Positions 41,796-51,651 of a stretch of DNA of 64,000 nt are shown one piece after another. The translations under genes were made by a program, and so were the position numbers. The first letter of the stretch is position 1. The number at the start of each line of letters is the position of its first letter. The notes beneath the pieces are model-generated. The model saw nothing but the letters and a program-made list of their open reading frames with translations. It ran no database searches and was not told the DNA's origin. Source of the stretch: Nereocystis luetkeana. Its lineage: Eukaryota > Sar > Phaeophyceae > Laminariales > Laminariaceae. Where the stretch lies: the NCBI GenBank assembly GCA_031213475.1, contig JARUPZ010000026.1, forward strand, positions 5,011,567-5,075,566. The letters run 5' to 3'.

Positions 41796-42177
41796 GTTTG
41801 ATGGTGTGTAGCTGTCGCCTTTAGCTAATACTCACTCCACAGGATTCGTAACCGTCGACTTGCGTGCGTTGGTTGAAGTTTTTTTTGTGAGAATATTCCA
41901 GGAAAAATCTCGGTCGGGGGTCGTGCAGTAGAATCGCGGTCGCAAAAATCGTCTTCAGCCGGCTGGAAAGAGGTACAGCAGTACCCATTTTTGTTTTGGC
42001 GCGGTGGAAAATAGAAACCTGCATTCGCTCGAAATACACACGCTGGTGGCTGGTATGATGCATAGGTCGGATGATTGGGCCGGCGCCGAAGACCCTGCCT
42101 GGAAGGCGGACCACCAGCTGTCTTGGGACCAGCTCACTGACGTCAGGGAGATCGGAAAGGTGCGGGGAAGGGAGGGG
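41796..42177. other. No gene seen
   Basis: Spacer, GC-richer after 42060. No family recognised. Confidence 0.3.
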
Positions 42178-42425
42178 GGGGGGAGAGGAGGGGGGGGGGG
42201 GGGGGCTGCTCGATAGGAGAGATGTACTCGATCTCATGCATGGTCGTAGTCATATGACCATAGACCCTCGCATCCCTACAATGCCGGGACGGAGCATGTC
42301 GGGTTTTCACCGACCAGGCAGACATTGCTTGCACCTAGCGCGAAGCGCCGTGAGGTGTCTGGCGAGTCGCATGAAGGGTGAGCAGCATCCTACTAAGAAC
42401 CGCTTTTTAGGCGGACTTGCATATG
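42178..42425 (-). mobile_element. Family C element with long G run
   Basis: G-rich lead (runs at 42174-42182 and 42192-42205), then TGTACTCGATCTCATGCATG, GACGGAGCATGTCGGGTTTT, CAGACATTGCTTGCACCTAG, GAAGGGTGAGCAGCATCCTA and GGCGGACTTGCATATG. Confidence 0.85.
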
Positions 42426-42489
42426 TGGGGGGTGGGGCAGCATATGTACCTGTTCGGTCCGGGAATGTAGGGGAACCTTTTGGGGACCG

Positions 42490-42752
42490 TAAAACACACG
42501 GGTGATGGGAAATCACACCTGCCCGGACGAACTTCCGATCGGATTTTCTCCGAAACAAGGGGGGGATACACCCAACCATTGTCTGTCTGTCGTGGCTCTC
42601 GGACGGATATGTTTCCGATATATTTCCGATGGACACAATACGCAATCTTCTCGTTCGGTTTGCACCGTCTCCGTTGTCGAAATAATCGGCTCCGAAATTT
42701 GTCTTGAGGGGGGGGGGGGGGGGGGTGTTGCCTTATCACCCGTGTGATACGG
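42490..42752. mobile_element. TIR element, family D
   Basis: Left ACACACGGGTGATGGGAAAT and CCCGGACGAACTTCCGATCG. Right CGAAATTTGTCTTGAGG, about 17-18 G, then TGTTGCCTTATCACCCGTGTG. Confidence 0.6.
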
Positions 42753-42760
42753 AACTATAG

Positions 42761-43165
42761 GTACATTCGATGAAAATCGACGAGCGGTGGGGCTGCTAAA
42801 CCCTTGGCGCAATAAAAACGAAGGCATGCACCGAGGGGGGAGAAGGGACGACACCTGCGACCACGGCTTGTCCAGAAGGAGATAGCTGAGGGTAAAAACT
42901 CCCACGAGTTAAGCTGGAAAGTAAAAGTGACGATTAAACATATTTATGTATACATATGTATATAGGAATGCCACAAACGTTTCTTAATTTCCGGACGTGG
43001 TACCAGTGCATGCTAGTGGGCCGAGCGCTTGGCCTCAAGGTTGGGCTTTGGTTTTTTAGTTTTTTTTTGTTTATATCCTCCGGCGGATTGGTAAAAATAT
43101 AGCTTATTAAGATCACCACACTTTCGCGTTCCAATTTCGTGTCGTGTGTCAATTTAACCTATAGC
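42761..43165 (+). mobile_element. Family H element, full-length (~405 bp)
   Basis: 5' part as at 19752, continuing through ACGATTAAACATATTTATGT to ATCCTCCGGCGGATTGGTAA and CACCACACTTTCGCGTTCCA, ending GTGTCAATTTAACC. No inverted ends and no frame shared among copies. Possibly a SINE-like or unclassified retroposon. Confidence 0.65.
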
Positions 43166-43520
43166 TCCCGTTGCAACATCAGCACAGGCTGCTGTGGCTA
43201 CTGGCGCTTGGGCACGTTGATGGCCCGACCTGACCTGACCTGACCCCCGAGAGGGGCAGGTGCGGTGGAGATAGCCACCCGGGAGAGTCATCTCTCCAAG
43301 GTAGTGTTGGGGCTTGCGCGAGCTCACCCACAAAGAGGTTGGAGGTGTCAGCATTTTTCGGAGCCTTTGTGTTTTCATCGACGCGAAGGCGCTGCAAACA
43401 CGGCCGCCGGCTCACGCCGTTGGCGGCTTTTTTTCTCGCTGTCGCTGCCCCCTCCCTCAACCCGTCAAGTGGTCAAATGACTGAGGCAAGTAACGGATGA
43501 GTGCCTGGTATACCATCCGC
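43166..43520. other. GC-rich single-copy stretch
   Basis: Free of the recognised repeats and GC-rich at 43240-43460. It could hold an upstream exon or promoter of the kinase gene, but no signature proves it. Confidence 0.25.
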
Positions 43521-43803
43521 ATGATGTCTCTGGAAGTGGCCGAGCCAGAAAATACTAAAAAGTCTTTGAAGCTGCCATCCATGTGTGTGCAAGTCCGGCC
43601 CACAAGCGGTTCTTGTTGAGGGTAGGATGCAACCCACCCCCATACGACTCGCCCGACATCTCACGTTTCGCTTCCCTTCTCGTGGTGCGAGCAGTTTCTG
43701 CCTGGCCGGTGAAAACGAGACGTGCTCCGTCCCGACAGTGTAGGGATGCGAGGGCATATGGTCATACGACTACGGTCATGCATGGCATGGGTACGCCCCA
43801 CGA
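43521..43803 (+). mobile_element. Family C element
   Basis: GATGTCTCTGGAAGTGGCCG through GGTGAAAACGAGACGTGCTC to ACGGTCATGCATGGCATGGG. This copy ends CGCCCCACGACCC without a pure C run. Confidence 0.75.
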
Positions 43804-44300
43804 CCCGTAACCCCCTTCCCCCTCTTCACCCTTCCGCTCCCCGACTGCGATAAGCTGAGGCTTAATCTTGACCCTGTCCTGTCCGTCCCGCGCGTGCTGC
43901 TCGTCCTTCTCCGTGTATGCGCGTGTGTCAAAACAACAACAACAACAACAACAACAACAAAACACAATTTTAATAATCTTACAAATTAAAAAACTACGGT
44001 GCACTTTGTTTAATCTGAAACTACTATATACATATCGTAACACACGAACACAACGAAAAACTCACGCACCCACTCGAAACACAAAAAAAAATACTCCCGA
44101 AAAAACAACGAACACAAAACAAAACAAACCCCCCGCAAAAAATATATATATACAAACAAAAAAAAACGTAAAACAAACACAACATGACACACAACAAACC
44201 AACAACATACACACCAAACACGAAAATCACGAAAATATAACACAAACTTCAAAACATAACAACAAAATACACACAACAACAACAAACCCCCCAAAAAAAT
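43804..44300. other. A/C-rich low-complexity tract before the first kinase exon found
   Basis: (CAA)n at 43929-43965, then about 250 bases of almost pure A and C. It has no polypyrimidine tract to mark an acceptor for the 44301 exon. Confidence 0.5.
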
Positions 44301-44453
44301 GGCGGAAAGGGCTTGACCTGTACCGTGTACACCGCGAGGGTACCAGGTCGAAAATCGAAGGTCATTGCTAAGGTGGCAAGGCAGAGAAACAAGGGCCGCC
44401 TGGAGGATCAGGCGGAGCGGCAGCTGGAAGCGGAGTTCAACGTCCTCAGGCAG
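44301..44453 (+). CDS. TKL-like protein kinase, N-lobe exon
   Basis: First recognisable exon of a protein kinase that transfers ATP phosphate to Ser/Thr or Tyr of unknown substrates. It reads GGKGLTCTVYTARVPGRKSK (glycine-rich loop GKGxxxxVY, with Cys in place of the third Gly), then VIAKVARQRNKGRLED (VIAK holds the ATP-binding Lys), then RQLEAEFNVLRQ (alpha-C helix; a Glu pairs with the Lys). The start is uncertain: an acceptor could be AAAG at 44306-44309 or further upstream, and any N-terminal domain is not found. The exon ends in phase 0 at CAG|GCAAGC, a GC donor. A duplicate 100 bp on has CAG|GTAAGC, but reaching it would need reading through a G run and a stop. The next exon at 47440 continues exactly (RQ-VKHEHVVELL). 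I infer the TKL group from the C-lobe exon. Confidence 0.75.
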
Positions 44454-44492
44454 GCAAGCAAGCGATGGAACCATAGCAGGGTCTTCGGAGGT

Positions 44493-44526
<34 letters not shown>

Positions 44527-47439
44527 AGCGCGGGGGGGGGTGGAATTTCCTCAGGCAGGTAAGCAAGCGATGAAGCACAAGCAGGGGGTTGGGTCCGGGG
44601 GTTAAGTACTCGGGTGTTGATTGCCCTAGTCGTTAGACCTTTGGCCACGCATCTTTTCGGAGAGAGCAAGGTTCAGTGTCCTTAAGCAGGCAATGAAACT
44701 GATTACAGGGGTGTTTGTAGATGGAGGAGGGGGGTTGGGGCGAGGATGGGAGGCTAGTCAGATAGCATGAGCTATAGGCTACGCTAAGGCAAGGCTCGCT
44801 AGACTAAGCTACGCTAAGGTGGGTTAAGTAAGGCCAAGCATGGGACAGTTTTTCCTGTACAAGGTAAGCTGAGAAGGTGTAAGGTATGGGGATGTTAGGC
44901 AAGCAGAGCAGAGCTGAACTGAAGTAACGCTGGGCAAGCTAAGGTCAGATAAGGCAAGGTAAGTCGATGAAGTACCTTGGTACCTCGGTATGAGGCAAGG
45001 TCGGGCGAGGTCAGAGTGAAAAGCAGGCAAGATGAGAGAGGCAAAAGTATGCTGAGGGTAAGGCTAGGTAAGCTAAGGTTGAGGTGTCGTGAGCTCGGGT
45101 TATTTAATGCTCGGTGATGTTAGGCAAGCAAAGTGAATCGGAGTTGTAACGCTGGGTGAGCCCCTATTTCTTGTTAGGTTCCTCGCTTGACCTTAAGGAC
45201 CTCTATTACTAACCTAAAAACCGATTTCGAGAAAAGTCAAGAGTGCTACCCGATGAACTGTAGGTATGTTTCGAATATTTTTGTAAAGCGGTGATGAGTT
45301 AACCCCTTTCAGGGCCGCAGTCCCGTTTTGGGGACAAACTACTTGAAATTTGAGTGGTTTGTCCCCAGAAACGGGACAGCGGTTCTAAACGGGTTGAGGA
45401 ATCCGGAAGGTCAGTTTTTTTTTACGGGGTAATGAGTGCTACCCTATCGCAGCGCGCGTGTAAGGCGAGGTAAACAAGAAGGAAGGAAACGTAAAGGAAC
45501 TGTGGGGTAAGATCAGATAGGGAATAGTGAGACAAGGCGAGACAACGCAAGCAGAGCTACTGTAGGCTGAGGTAAGGCCAAGTGCGTTATGTTAAGCCAG
45601 AGGTGGCATATAAAGTACCAGGTAGGGTGGTATCAGGCAAAAAAAAAGCTAGAGCCGAGGCTAGGCTGAATGTGACGGAAGGCAGGGTAAGGAAAGGAAG
45701 TCACACACCGGGCACGAAAGGATTGGTATCCGGGTTACCATGGTTGAATGAAATAAGTTGTACGGCACGGGGGGGGGGGGCAAAGTGACCCTACCCGCGG
45801 GGCTGCAGGGTGCTCACGCTGCTCTCGAACGGTTGATAGAAAAACGAACCACGGGCAGACAGATCACGACAGATCACGACCTACAGATAGATCATCTTCA
45901 GGTCCTAAGCCGCCTTCCTTGTCCTACGTTGTGCGGGATTTTTTTTGTTCGGTGCAGACCCAAACCCCAGGGAGCATATCCTGAGATCACGCATGTAGAT
46001 CACACAGATCATGAGCTGCTGCAAACCCTAGAGATCAGGGATGATCTAGTATCTGCCCTGAAATATGCGCAGCAGATCATCCGGTGGGAATGACCTGAAG
46101 ATTATCTCGGTCACTAATGTGTGGATGGTTGTGCTACCGAGGGGCCTCAAAAGGGTCAGCCTCGCCACGACTCCATAGTCAGCGAGCTGTGCCGCGTCTC
46201 GATTTTTGTGACTCCGCAGTTATGGAACACAACCGGTGCTTATTCTGTCGTTGCCTTATGCCTGCATCCTATACACGAAAAAAAAAACATGGACGAGTTG
46301 TCCAATGTTTTTTTTGCCACATCCTATTTTGTGTCCTGGTTTTAACATGTTCGTTCCCCGGCAATGGTACCGTATACCAGTCGCGCAGTGATCGATGTCG
46401 GCAAATTTTCTCTCCCAAGTAACGAAGGGATGTTAGGTGAAAAAAAAAGCTTTTGCTCGTCCACCGGAGCGCGGAAGCGTGATAGAAACAAGGCAAGAGC
46501 CTTGCCGAACACCCGATAGATTGGCGCGCGCCAAAAACGAACGCTGCGCACCGTCATACTGTTGAGTGTGTCCGCAGCCACCGTGTGAACAACGCGACAC
46601 ACACACCCCCACCTACCCTCGGGAAAATTTCCGTAGGGTAGGTCAATCTTACTTCTTTTTTTCCTCCCCCAATTCAGTTTTGTTTTGTTTTTTTTCTCCT
46701 TTTTTTTCAGACTTTGTTTTTGTTTCTCGTTTTCTTTCTTCGCCGTTCTTTTGGTTCATTCATTCTTGTATTTTTTTTCTTGTCTTGCCCGTTTCTTTGT
46801 ACTTGAATTCCAGTTCTGACAGTGTTTTACACGTCGGGTAGGTCATGATCTATCTGATCTGTCTACAGATAGATCACCTAGTTCCTCACCTGCCGCTGTG
46901 AGAGAAGTTGGGCAGGATCTGCGTAGTACACATCCCCAACGCAGGAAGCAAGTGCTAGTGTAGCTGATGCAGATTTTACGTGTCCCATCCGGCGACATGA
47001 GCTAGGTCATACGTCATCGAGAATGACGATATATCTGCCTTGGAAGATCTAGATCATGAGCTGTGGGAATCGATGATATGTAGATGATCGGTGGGTGATT
47101 TGTATATGGTCAGTGGACGATCTGTAGATGATTATCTTTATCTGTATATTATCTGTAGATGATATGAAGATTATCTGTATATTATCTGTAGATGGTCTGT
47201 AGGGTATCTGTAGATGAACTGTCCGAGTTAGATATTTCCCTTTCCCGGCTTTTTTTTCGTTTTTTCTCGTATTTGGTCCCATTTTTATTTCGTTTGTTTC
47301 GATTCGTACCTGCGTAACTCTGTAACTTTTTATCTTTCTTGTTGTGTGACGCTTTTATATTTATGTTTATATATACGTAATCCCCCCACGTCCGCCCCCC
47401 GCTCCCGTCACGCCTCCTCTGCATGCGCTCCCATGACAG
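44454..47439 (+). other. Kinase intron (2986 bp) with donor-like tandem repeats
   Basis: Begins with G runs (the longest, about 35 G, at 44491-44525) and two further copies of the exon-end phrase (44549 and 44680). 44760-45160 and 45460-45640 are rich in AGGTAAGC, TAAGGCAAGG and AAGGTAAGC words. MITE B lies at 45299-45398, and GATC-rich family E at 45855-46085 and 46840-47225. 46650-46800 is T-rich. The acceptor at 47438-47439 is CCATGACAG|GTGAAG, with a moderate pyrimidine tract. Confidence 0.65.
45299..45398. mobile_element. MITE, family B, in the kinase intron
   Basis: GGGCCGCAGTCCCGTTTTGG / CAGAAACGGGACAGCGGTTC. Confidence 0.85.
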
Positions 47440-47591
47440 GTGAAGCACGAGCACGTGGTGGAGCTGCTCGGTGCGGGTTTCACTCCGGATGGGAGGCGTT
47501 TTCTGCTGTTGGAGCACCTGCCGGAGGGAACGCTAGGAACGTTTCACGCGCTAAGCTCGCGGGCAGAGATGAGAGGACCCTCCGCTTATCG
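47440..47591 (+). CDS. Kinase exon 2: alpha-C/beta-4, hinge
   Basis: VKHEHVVELLGAGFTPDG matches the kinase phrase after helix C (HxxVVxLLGxG). RRFLLLEHLPEGTLGTF is beta-5 and hinge, with the conserved glycine-threonine-leucine that follows the hinge in TKL and RTK kinases. It then runs HALSSRAEMRGPSAY. Starts in phase 0. Ends TTATCG|GTGAGG, leaving two bases (CG) that the next exon's C completes to Arg. The last about 40 bases and the donor are repeated in degenerate form several times downstream. Confidence 0.85.
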
Positions 47592-48560
47592 GTGAGGGCT
47601 TGCAGGCGTTATTGCCTAGGGAAGGGGGGGGGTCGTTGGTGGTGGTGGTGACAATGATTGTGGTCCGAGGGCGGAGATGGGTGGACCGTCCGCTTACCCG
47701 TGAGGTGTTGAGGGCAGTTCCGTTGAGGGGGGGGGAGGGGGGTTGCTGTTGGCAGCGACGGGAATTTTGATGACATTGATCATAGCAAGAAGAAGAATGC
47801 GGTGAGAGAGCCCTCTGCTTGCCAGTGAAGTCTTGAGGATGGTTGTGTTGAGGGGGGGGGGCGGAGAGAGGGAAGGGCAGGGGGGCCTTAGTGGTGGTGG
47901 TTGTGGGAGTGGTGATAGTGAAGACAGCTCGGAGGGCAGAGGCCCTCCGCTCACCAGTGACGTCTTGAAGTCGTGTTCATCGAGGGGGGGGGGGGGGGGG
48001 GGGGTTGGCGGTGGTAGTATTGATTGTATAAGTCGCGAGCAGAGATGACACGACCCTCCGCTTGCCAGTGACGGCTTGAGGGTGCTCTTGTTGAAGGGGA
48101 GGGCAGGTGGTGGTTGTAGCTGTGTTGGTTGTATTCGGTGTTGCTGTTGTTGGCGGTGGTGGTGGTGGTGTGTGGTCACGAGGATGGTGGTAGTGGTGGT
48201 GGTGGTGGTTAGTGGTGGTGCGGTGGCGTCTGTGGTGGTGGTGTTTGGTGCAGGTAGTGAGGGTGGTGATGAGGATGGTGTTGTTGTTGAGAGAGGTGAG
48301 GGGTGGACAGTGGATTGAGGGAGGGGGGGAAGGGGGGGGTACTCAATCGTTGCTTGCCCTACTCATCTGAGATGGAGGAAGGAAGGGGAATCAGGGAGGG
48401 ACCACAACTTGTAAGTTTTTTTTCGAACCTGGCGTTTGGATTACACAGGCTTTTTAACGGCAGCGGGAGTACTGGCGGAGGTACTGACCCCCCCCCCCCC
48501 CCCCTCGCCTGCGCCCGGCCTGGTTTGCTATGCTGCCGACAATAACTTTGCGGCAATCAG
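47592..48560 (+). other. Kinase intron (969 bp) made of tandem copies of the exon-2 donor region
   Basis: Units start near 47666, 47790, 47930 and 48036. Each repeats G(A/C)G(G/C)GCAGAG(A)TG...CCCTCCGCTT.CC(A/C)GTGA(G/A/C)G.CTTGAG and is followed by a G run and GGTGGT-rich sequence. 48150-48260 is GGT-rich. The acceptor GCGGCAATCAG|C at 48560 follows a 20-C tract at 48487-48506. Confidence 0.75.
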
Positions 48561-48670
48561 CGTGTTGAAGCAGGGGTTCAAGCGGCTGACCAAGGACCTG
48601 AGCTACACGATGGGGAGGGTTTTGCAGGTGGCAGAGGCGTTAGAGTACCTACAGATGGAGGCCATCCCAG
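48561..48670 (+). CDS. Kinase exon 3: helices D and E
   Basis: With the CG carried over it reads R-VLKQGFKRLTKDLSYTMG, then RVLQVAEALEYLQMEAIP, which is the helix-E region before the catalytic loop (LxxAxALxYLH-like). Ends CCATCCCAG|GTGTGT in phase 1. The frame is open well upstream (LTAAGVLAEVLTPPPPP...), but only the acceptor at 48560 restores the phase from exon 2 and avoids the poly-C-encoded proline run. Confidence 0.8.
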
Positions 48671-49436
48671 GTGTGTGCTCGATTCGTTGCGGGCTGGCGG
48701 AGCAAACATATATCCGGGAGGGGTGGGGAGGGAGGAAGAAGAGCGGGCCGTGTACGCAAGAGTATTTCTTGCGCTTTAGAAGATGCCTCGAAACCATCGC
48801 TGCAAGCTGCGCGCGTTAGTTCGATCGCGCATGGGGAGGACGCAGAGTATAAGTATGTGGCGAAATGGCGCATCTTGTTGAATATCTCCATTGCGTAAAT
48901 ACCAGGTACTTCGGAGTACGACGATCAGGCCTAGGCTTTTATAGAGTAGGGGTGCTGTTAAAAGTGTAGCAGAAACAATGGCTGCTTATGAATGCGGTAA
49001 TTGCCCTTATTTTTTATTGTCGCGCAATCCCGTGCCAGCCGCCACGACCGCCCCCACCCTCTCCTGCTGAAAATACCGCTGTGTACACGCCTCCGGGGAA
49101 GGGGTTTCCAAGGATACATGGCGAGGCATGTCTCGTCCGCGAGCACGAACGTGACGTTTCAGTCCGGTTTTTTGGAAAGGTGGATACCTACCACCCCTCT
49201 GTCTGAAATTATTATAACCGCTTGGTTAAAAAAATAGTGTATAACCGGTGCTTATATTATGGGATAGAGTGGTATGGTACTAGTCAAGCACTACGTAGTT
49301 GCTGCTGCTGCTGCTGTAGGTATTGCAGTCCTTCGGTGTACAGCGCGTAGAATTTTGGTGTGTGTCACAGCAGCAGTAGGCACACCGCATGGGGAGGTCT
49401 GCGTACGTGTCGTGGGCCTCCAGGGGACGGCACGCT

Positions 49437-49720
49437 GCGTTCGATGAAGATCGACGAGCACAGTGGGGCTGCTGAGTGAACCCTACATGCGCGATAAAAA
49501 TGCAAAGAAGGCACGTGTATGATGGGGGGGGCGGGGGAGAAGGGACACGACATCTCTGTCACCACGGCTTGTTGTCCAGAAGAAGCTGGAGAGTAAAAGA
49601 GATGATACCTTTTTGTTTTACTTTACTTTTGAATCCTCCGGCGGCTAGGTGAAACTAACGCTTGAGCTCGCCACACTTGCACGTTCAGAATTCGGATCGT
49701 GTGTCAATTTAACCCGTACA
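49437..49720 (+). mobile_element. Family H element, in the kinase intron
   Basis: CGTTCGATGAAGATCGACGA through ACCACGGCTTGTTGTCCAGA to TCCTCCGGCGGCTAGGTGAA and GTGTCAATTTAACC. It lacks about 120 bp of the interior seen at 42761. Confidence 0.65.
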
Positions 49721-49943
49721 TAGCAACTAAAATATAAATGCTACTGCTGTATACCCGTTTGGACGCACTCCGATATTAACCTAAAACGTAGCATATATTC
49801 CCGGACATTAGTGGTATATACGAAGTACAAATATAGTAATCAGGACCAACTACTTACTGTAGTATAAAACTGTAGGTCCCTGGTATTAATATTATCATTT
49901 TCTGGGGCTGCTGGACTGAGGTCTGCGCTATAATACACAGTAG

Positions 49944-50099
49944 TATTTACGGGGGACCATTGTAAATAGGACTATTACGGGGGGCCATAGTTAATAGGAT
50001 CAAATATTGTTCGTAAAAATGGTTAAATATATAGGTTTTTATGTGTACCATAGGTCTTATTGACTATGGTCCCCCGTAATAGACATTGTTAGTAAAAAT
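49944..50099 (-). mobile_element. Nested family-A MITEs
   Basis: An outer copy is represented by TATTTACGGGGGACCATTGT...AATAGGAC at 49944-49972 and by ACATTGTTAGTAAAAATC at 50082-50099. Between them, 49973-50081 is a complete copy (TATTACGGGGGGCCATAGTT / CTATGGTCCCCCGTAATA) in the minus orientation. The outer copy is then cut off by family H. Confidence 0.85.
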
Positions 50100-50265
50100 C
50101 GACGAGCAGTGGGAATGCTGAACCCTATGCGCGACAAGAAAATGAAGGCAAGTACCGGGGGGGGAGAAGGGACGACACTTGTGACCACGGCTTGTCCAGA
50201 AGAAGACCGCTGAGGGTAAAACCTCCTACGAGTTAAGCTGGAAAGTGAAGGTAACGATTAAACAA
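50094..50265 (+). mobile_element. Family H element, 5' part
   Basis: ATCGACGAGCAGTGGGAATG, ATGCGCGACAAGAAAATGAA, GACCACGGCTTGTCCAGAAG and GAGTTAAGCTGGAAAGTGAA. It joins directly to the broken MITE. Confidence 0.7.
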
Positions 50266-50386
50266 TAGGTATACGTAATTACGAAGGAGCGTTTGTACAT
50301 TTGTATGAAAACAACAGTAAGAGGCCCTTGTGTGGAAACCCTGAGTGGTAGCTCCTCAGTTTTTTGTGAGGCTCCTTCCTCGGTTA

Positions 50387-51207
50387 AGGGCCCATCTTAA
50401 CGGGGATTTTTATTTTTTTCAACTTTATTTTTTTGTTTTTTTTCTAATTTAATTTGCACCTGATTGGCCGAAGAGTGAACGACCAAGCAGGCAAATTAGA
50501 AAAATTGAATTCGAGCGAAAAGTCTTCTGGAACTTTTTTCGTGTGATTTTTCGAATTCCAATTTGGAATTTGGGAGTTCCTCGGACTTGACGTAGCATGT
50601 TCACGGTGGGTCAACACCCTCGGTGGAGTCTGGGGCGATTCTAGGCCGCTTCGGCGACCACAATCGAGGCGATAAAACGCGAACCTCAACGAGAGGTGAC
50701 CGGATCAATAGCCGCGCCCACGCCCAAACACCATAGCACATCGTACCCCGGCGGTGGCGCCTCAAAAGTAATCATGGCGGCCGCAATCCCAATTTTTCGG
50801 CCTGCTCGATCGGCCAACAATCGCGAACACCGAGCAAACGAGCAAAAAAACGGGGGATACGCTCGGGACCTCGATAGCTGCATCACCGCTGCTGTTCCGC
50901 ACGTGGCGCTTGAGGGCTTCCTTCGCCCACCCCAAGACACCCTGAGAGTGATAGCTTCCAAAGAGAGAAGGAGGCTGGCGGCGGCGCGCACGCGGAAGCG
51001 CAAACCTTCGCTCTCGTCTACGCTCGTCGCTGTTTGTCTGCTTGGCGTTGTGTGACGCGGCGCGTTCTTCCAGAAATATTTTTTGATTGGCAACTAGTAC
51101 GCTGTTCCCCGATAGGACACAAACACGTTTTTTTTTCGAAATCAAAATAAAATTCATTGAAATTAAAATTTTACTCTCAGATAGCGTTCCCCGTTAAGAT
51201 GGGCCCT
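50387..51207. mobile_element. 821-bp element with 20-bp perfect terminal inverted repeats
   Basis: AGGGCCCATCTTAACGGGG at 50387 and CCCCGTTAAGATGGGCCCT ending at 51207 are exact inverse copies. The interior is different in character from its surroundings: GC-richer, free of the other repeats, with open frames on both strands (minus 50686-51157, plus 50696-51055) whose products I do not recognise. Probably a non-autonomous DNA transposon, or one with a decayed transposase. No clear target-site duplication (left flank GGTTA, right flank AAGGC). Confidence 0.6.
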
Positions 51208-51281
51208 AAGGCGGCGAAAAAACAACTCAAGAGGAATAAATCCCAGAGTAGTCCTGTGATGACAAAAGGTATACCTGGTAC

Positions 51282-51362
51282 CGCTCTATCCGGAATTATA
51301 ATGAACGTTTAGTTGTTAAATATGAATACCGATCGTTGCTTATGTTTACGGTCAGAGCGGTA
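51282..51362. mobile_element. MITE, family G
   Basis: TACCGCTCTATCCGGAATTA faces TACGGTCAGAGCGGTA. The left end is itself part of a TACCTGGTACC context. Confidence 0.75.
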
Positions 51363-51466
51363 GAAGGCATGCCTTACTGTAAAATGTTACTGTAATAATG
51401 TCCTCCATCGAGATTGGGCAAAAAGCAAGATGAGTAAATCCCACGTAGTCCGGTGCTGAGGTGTAA

Positions 51467-51548
51467 CCGCTCTGGACGGAAATATAATGATAATTTAAAC
51501 ATTAATATGAAGACTAATCGGTTCTTATATTTACGGCCAGAATGATAC
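51467..51548. mobile_element. MITE, family G
   Basis: AACCGCTCTGGACGGAAATA faces TTTACGGCCAGAATGATA. Confidence 0.65.
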
Positions 51549-51564
51549 CTTTTTAGGGCAGACT

Positions 51565-51651
51565 GCTTAAACTGCAGTCCCGTTTTGGGGACAAACCAGT
51601 CAAATTCTGAGTAATTTGTCCCTTGAACAGGACTGCAGTCCTAAAAGGGTT
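51565..51651. mobile_element. MITE, family B
   Basis: AACTGCAGTCCCGTTTTGGG / CCTTGAACAGGACTGCAGTC. Confidence 0.8.

Noticed and set aside
44010-44669. 219-codon minus frame with hydrophobic FVVCHVVFVLRFF-type stretches
   Set aside because: Complement of the A/C-rich tract and of the G run next to the kinase N-lobe exon. Apparent membrane segments are a composition effect.
48436-48560. Upstream extension of kinase exon 3 (LTAAGVLAEVLTPPPPP...)
   Set aside because: It is open, but includes a proline run from a C homopolymer and does not keep phase with exon 2. The acceptor at 48560 does.
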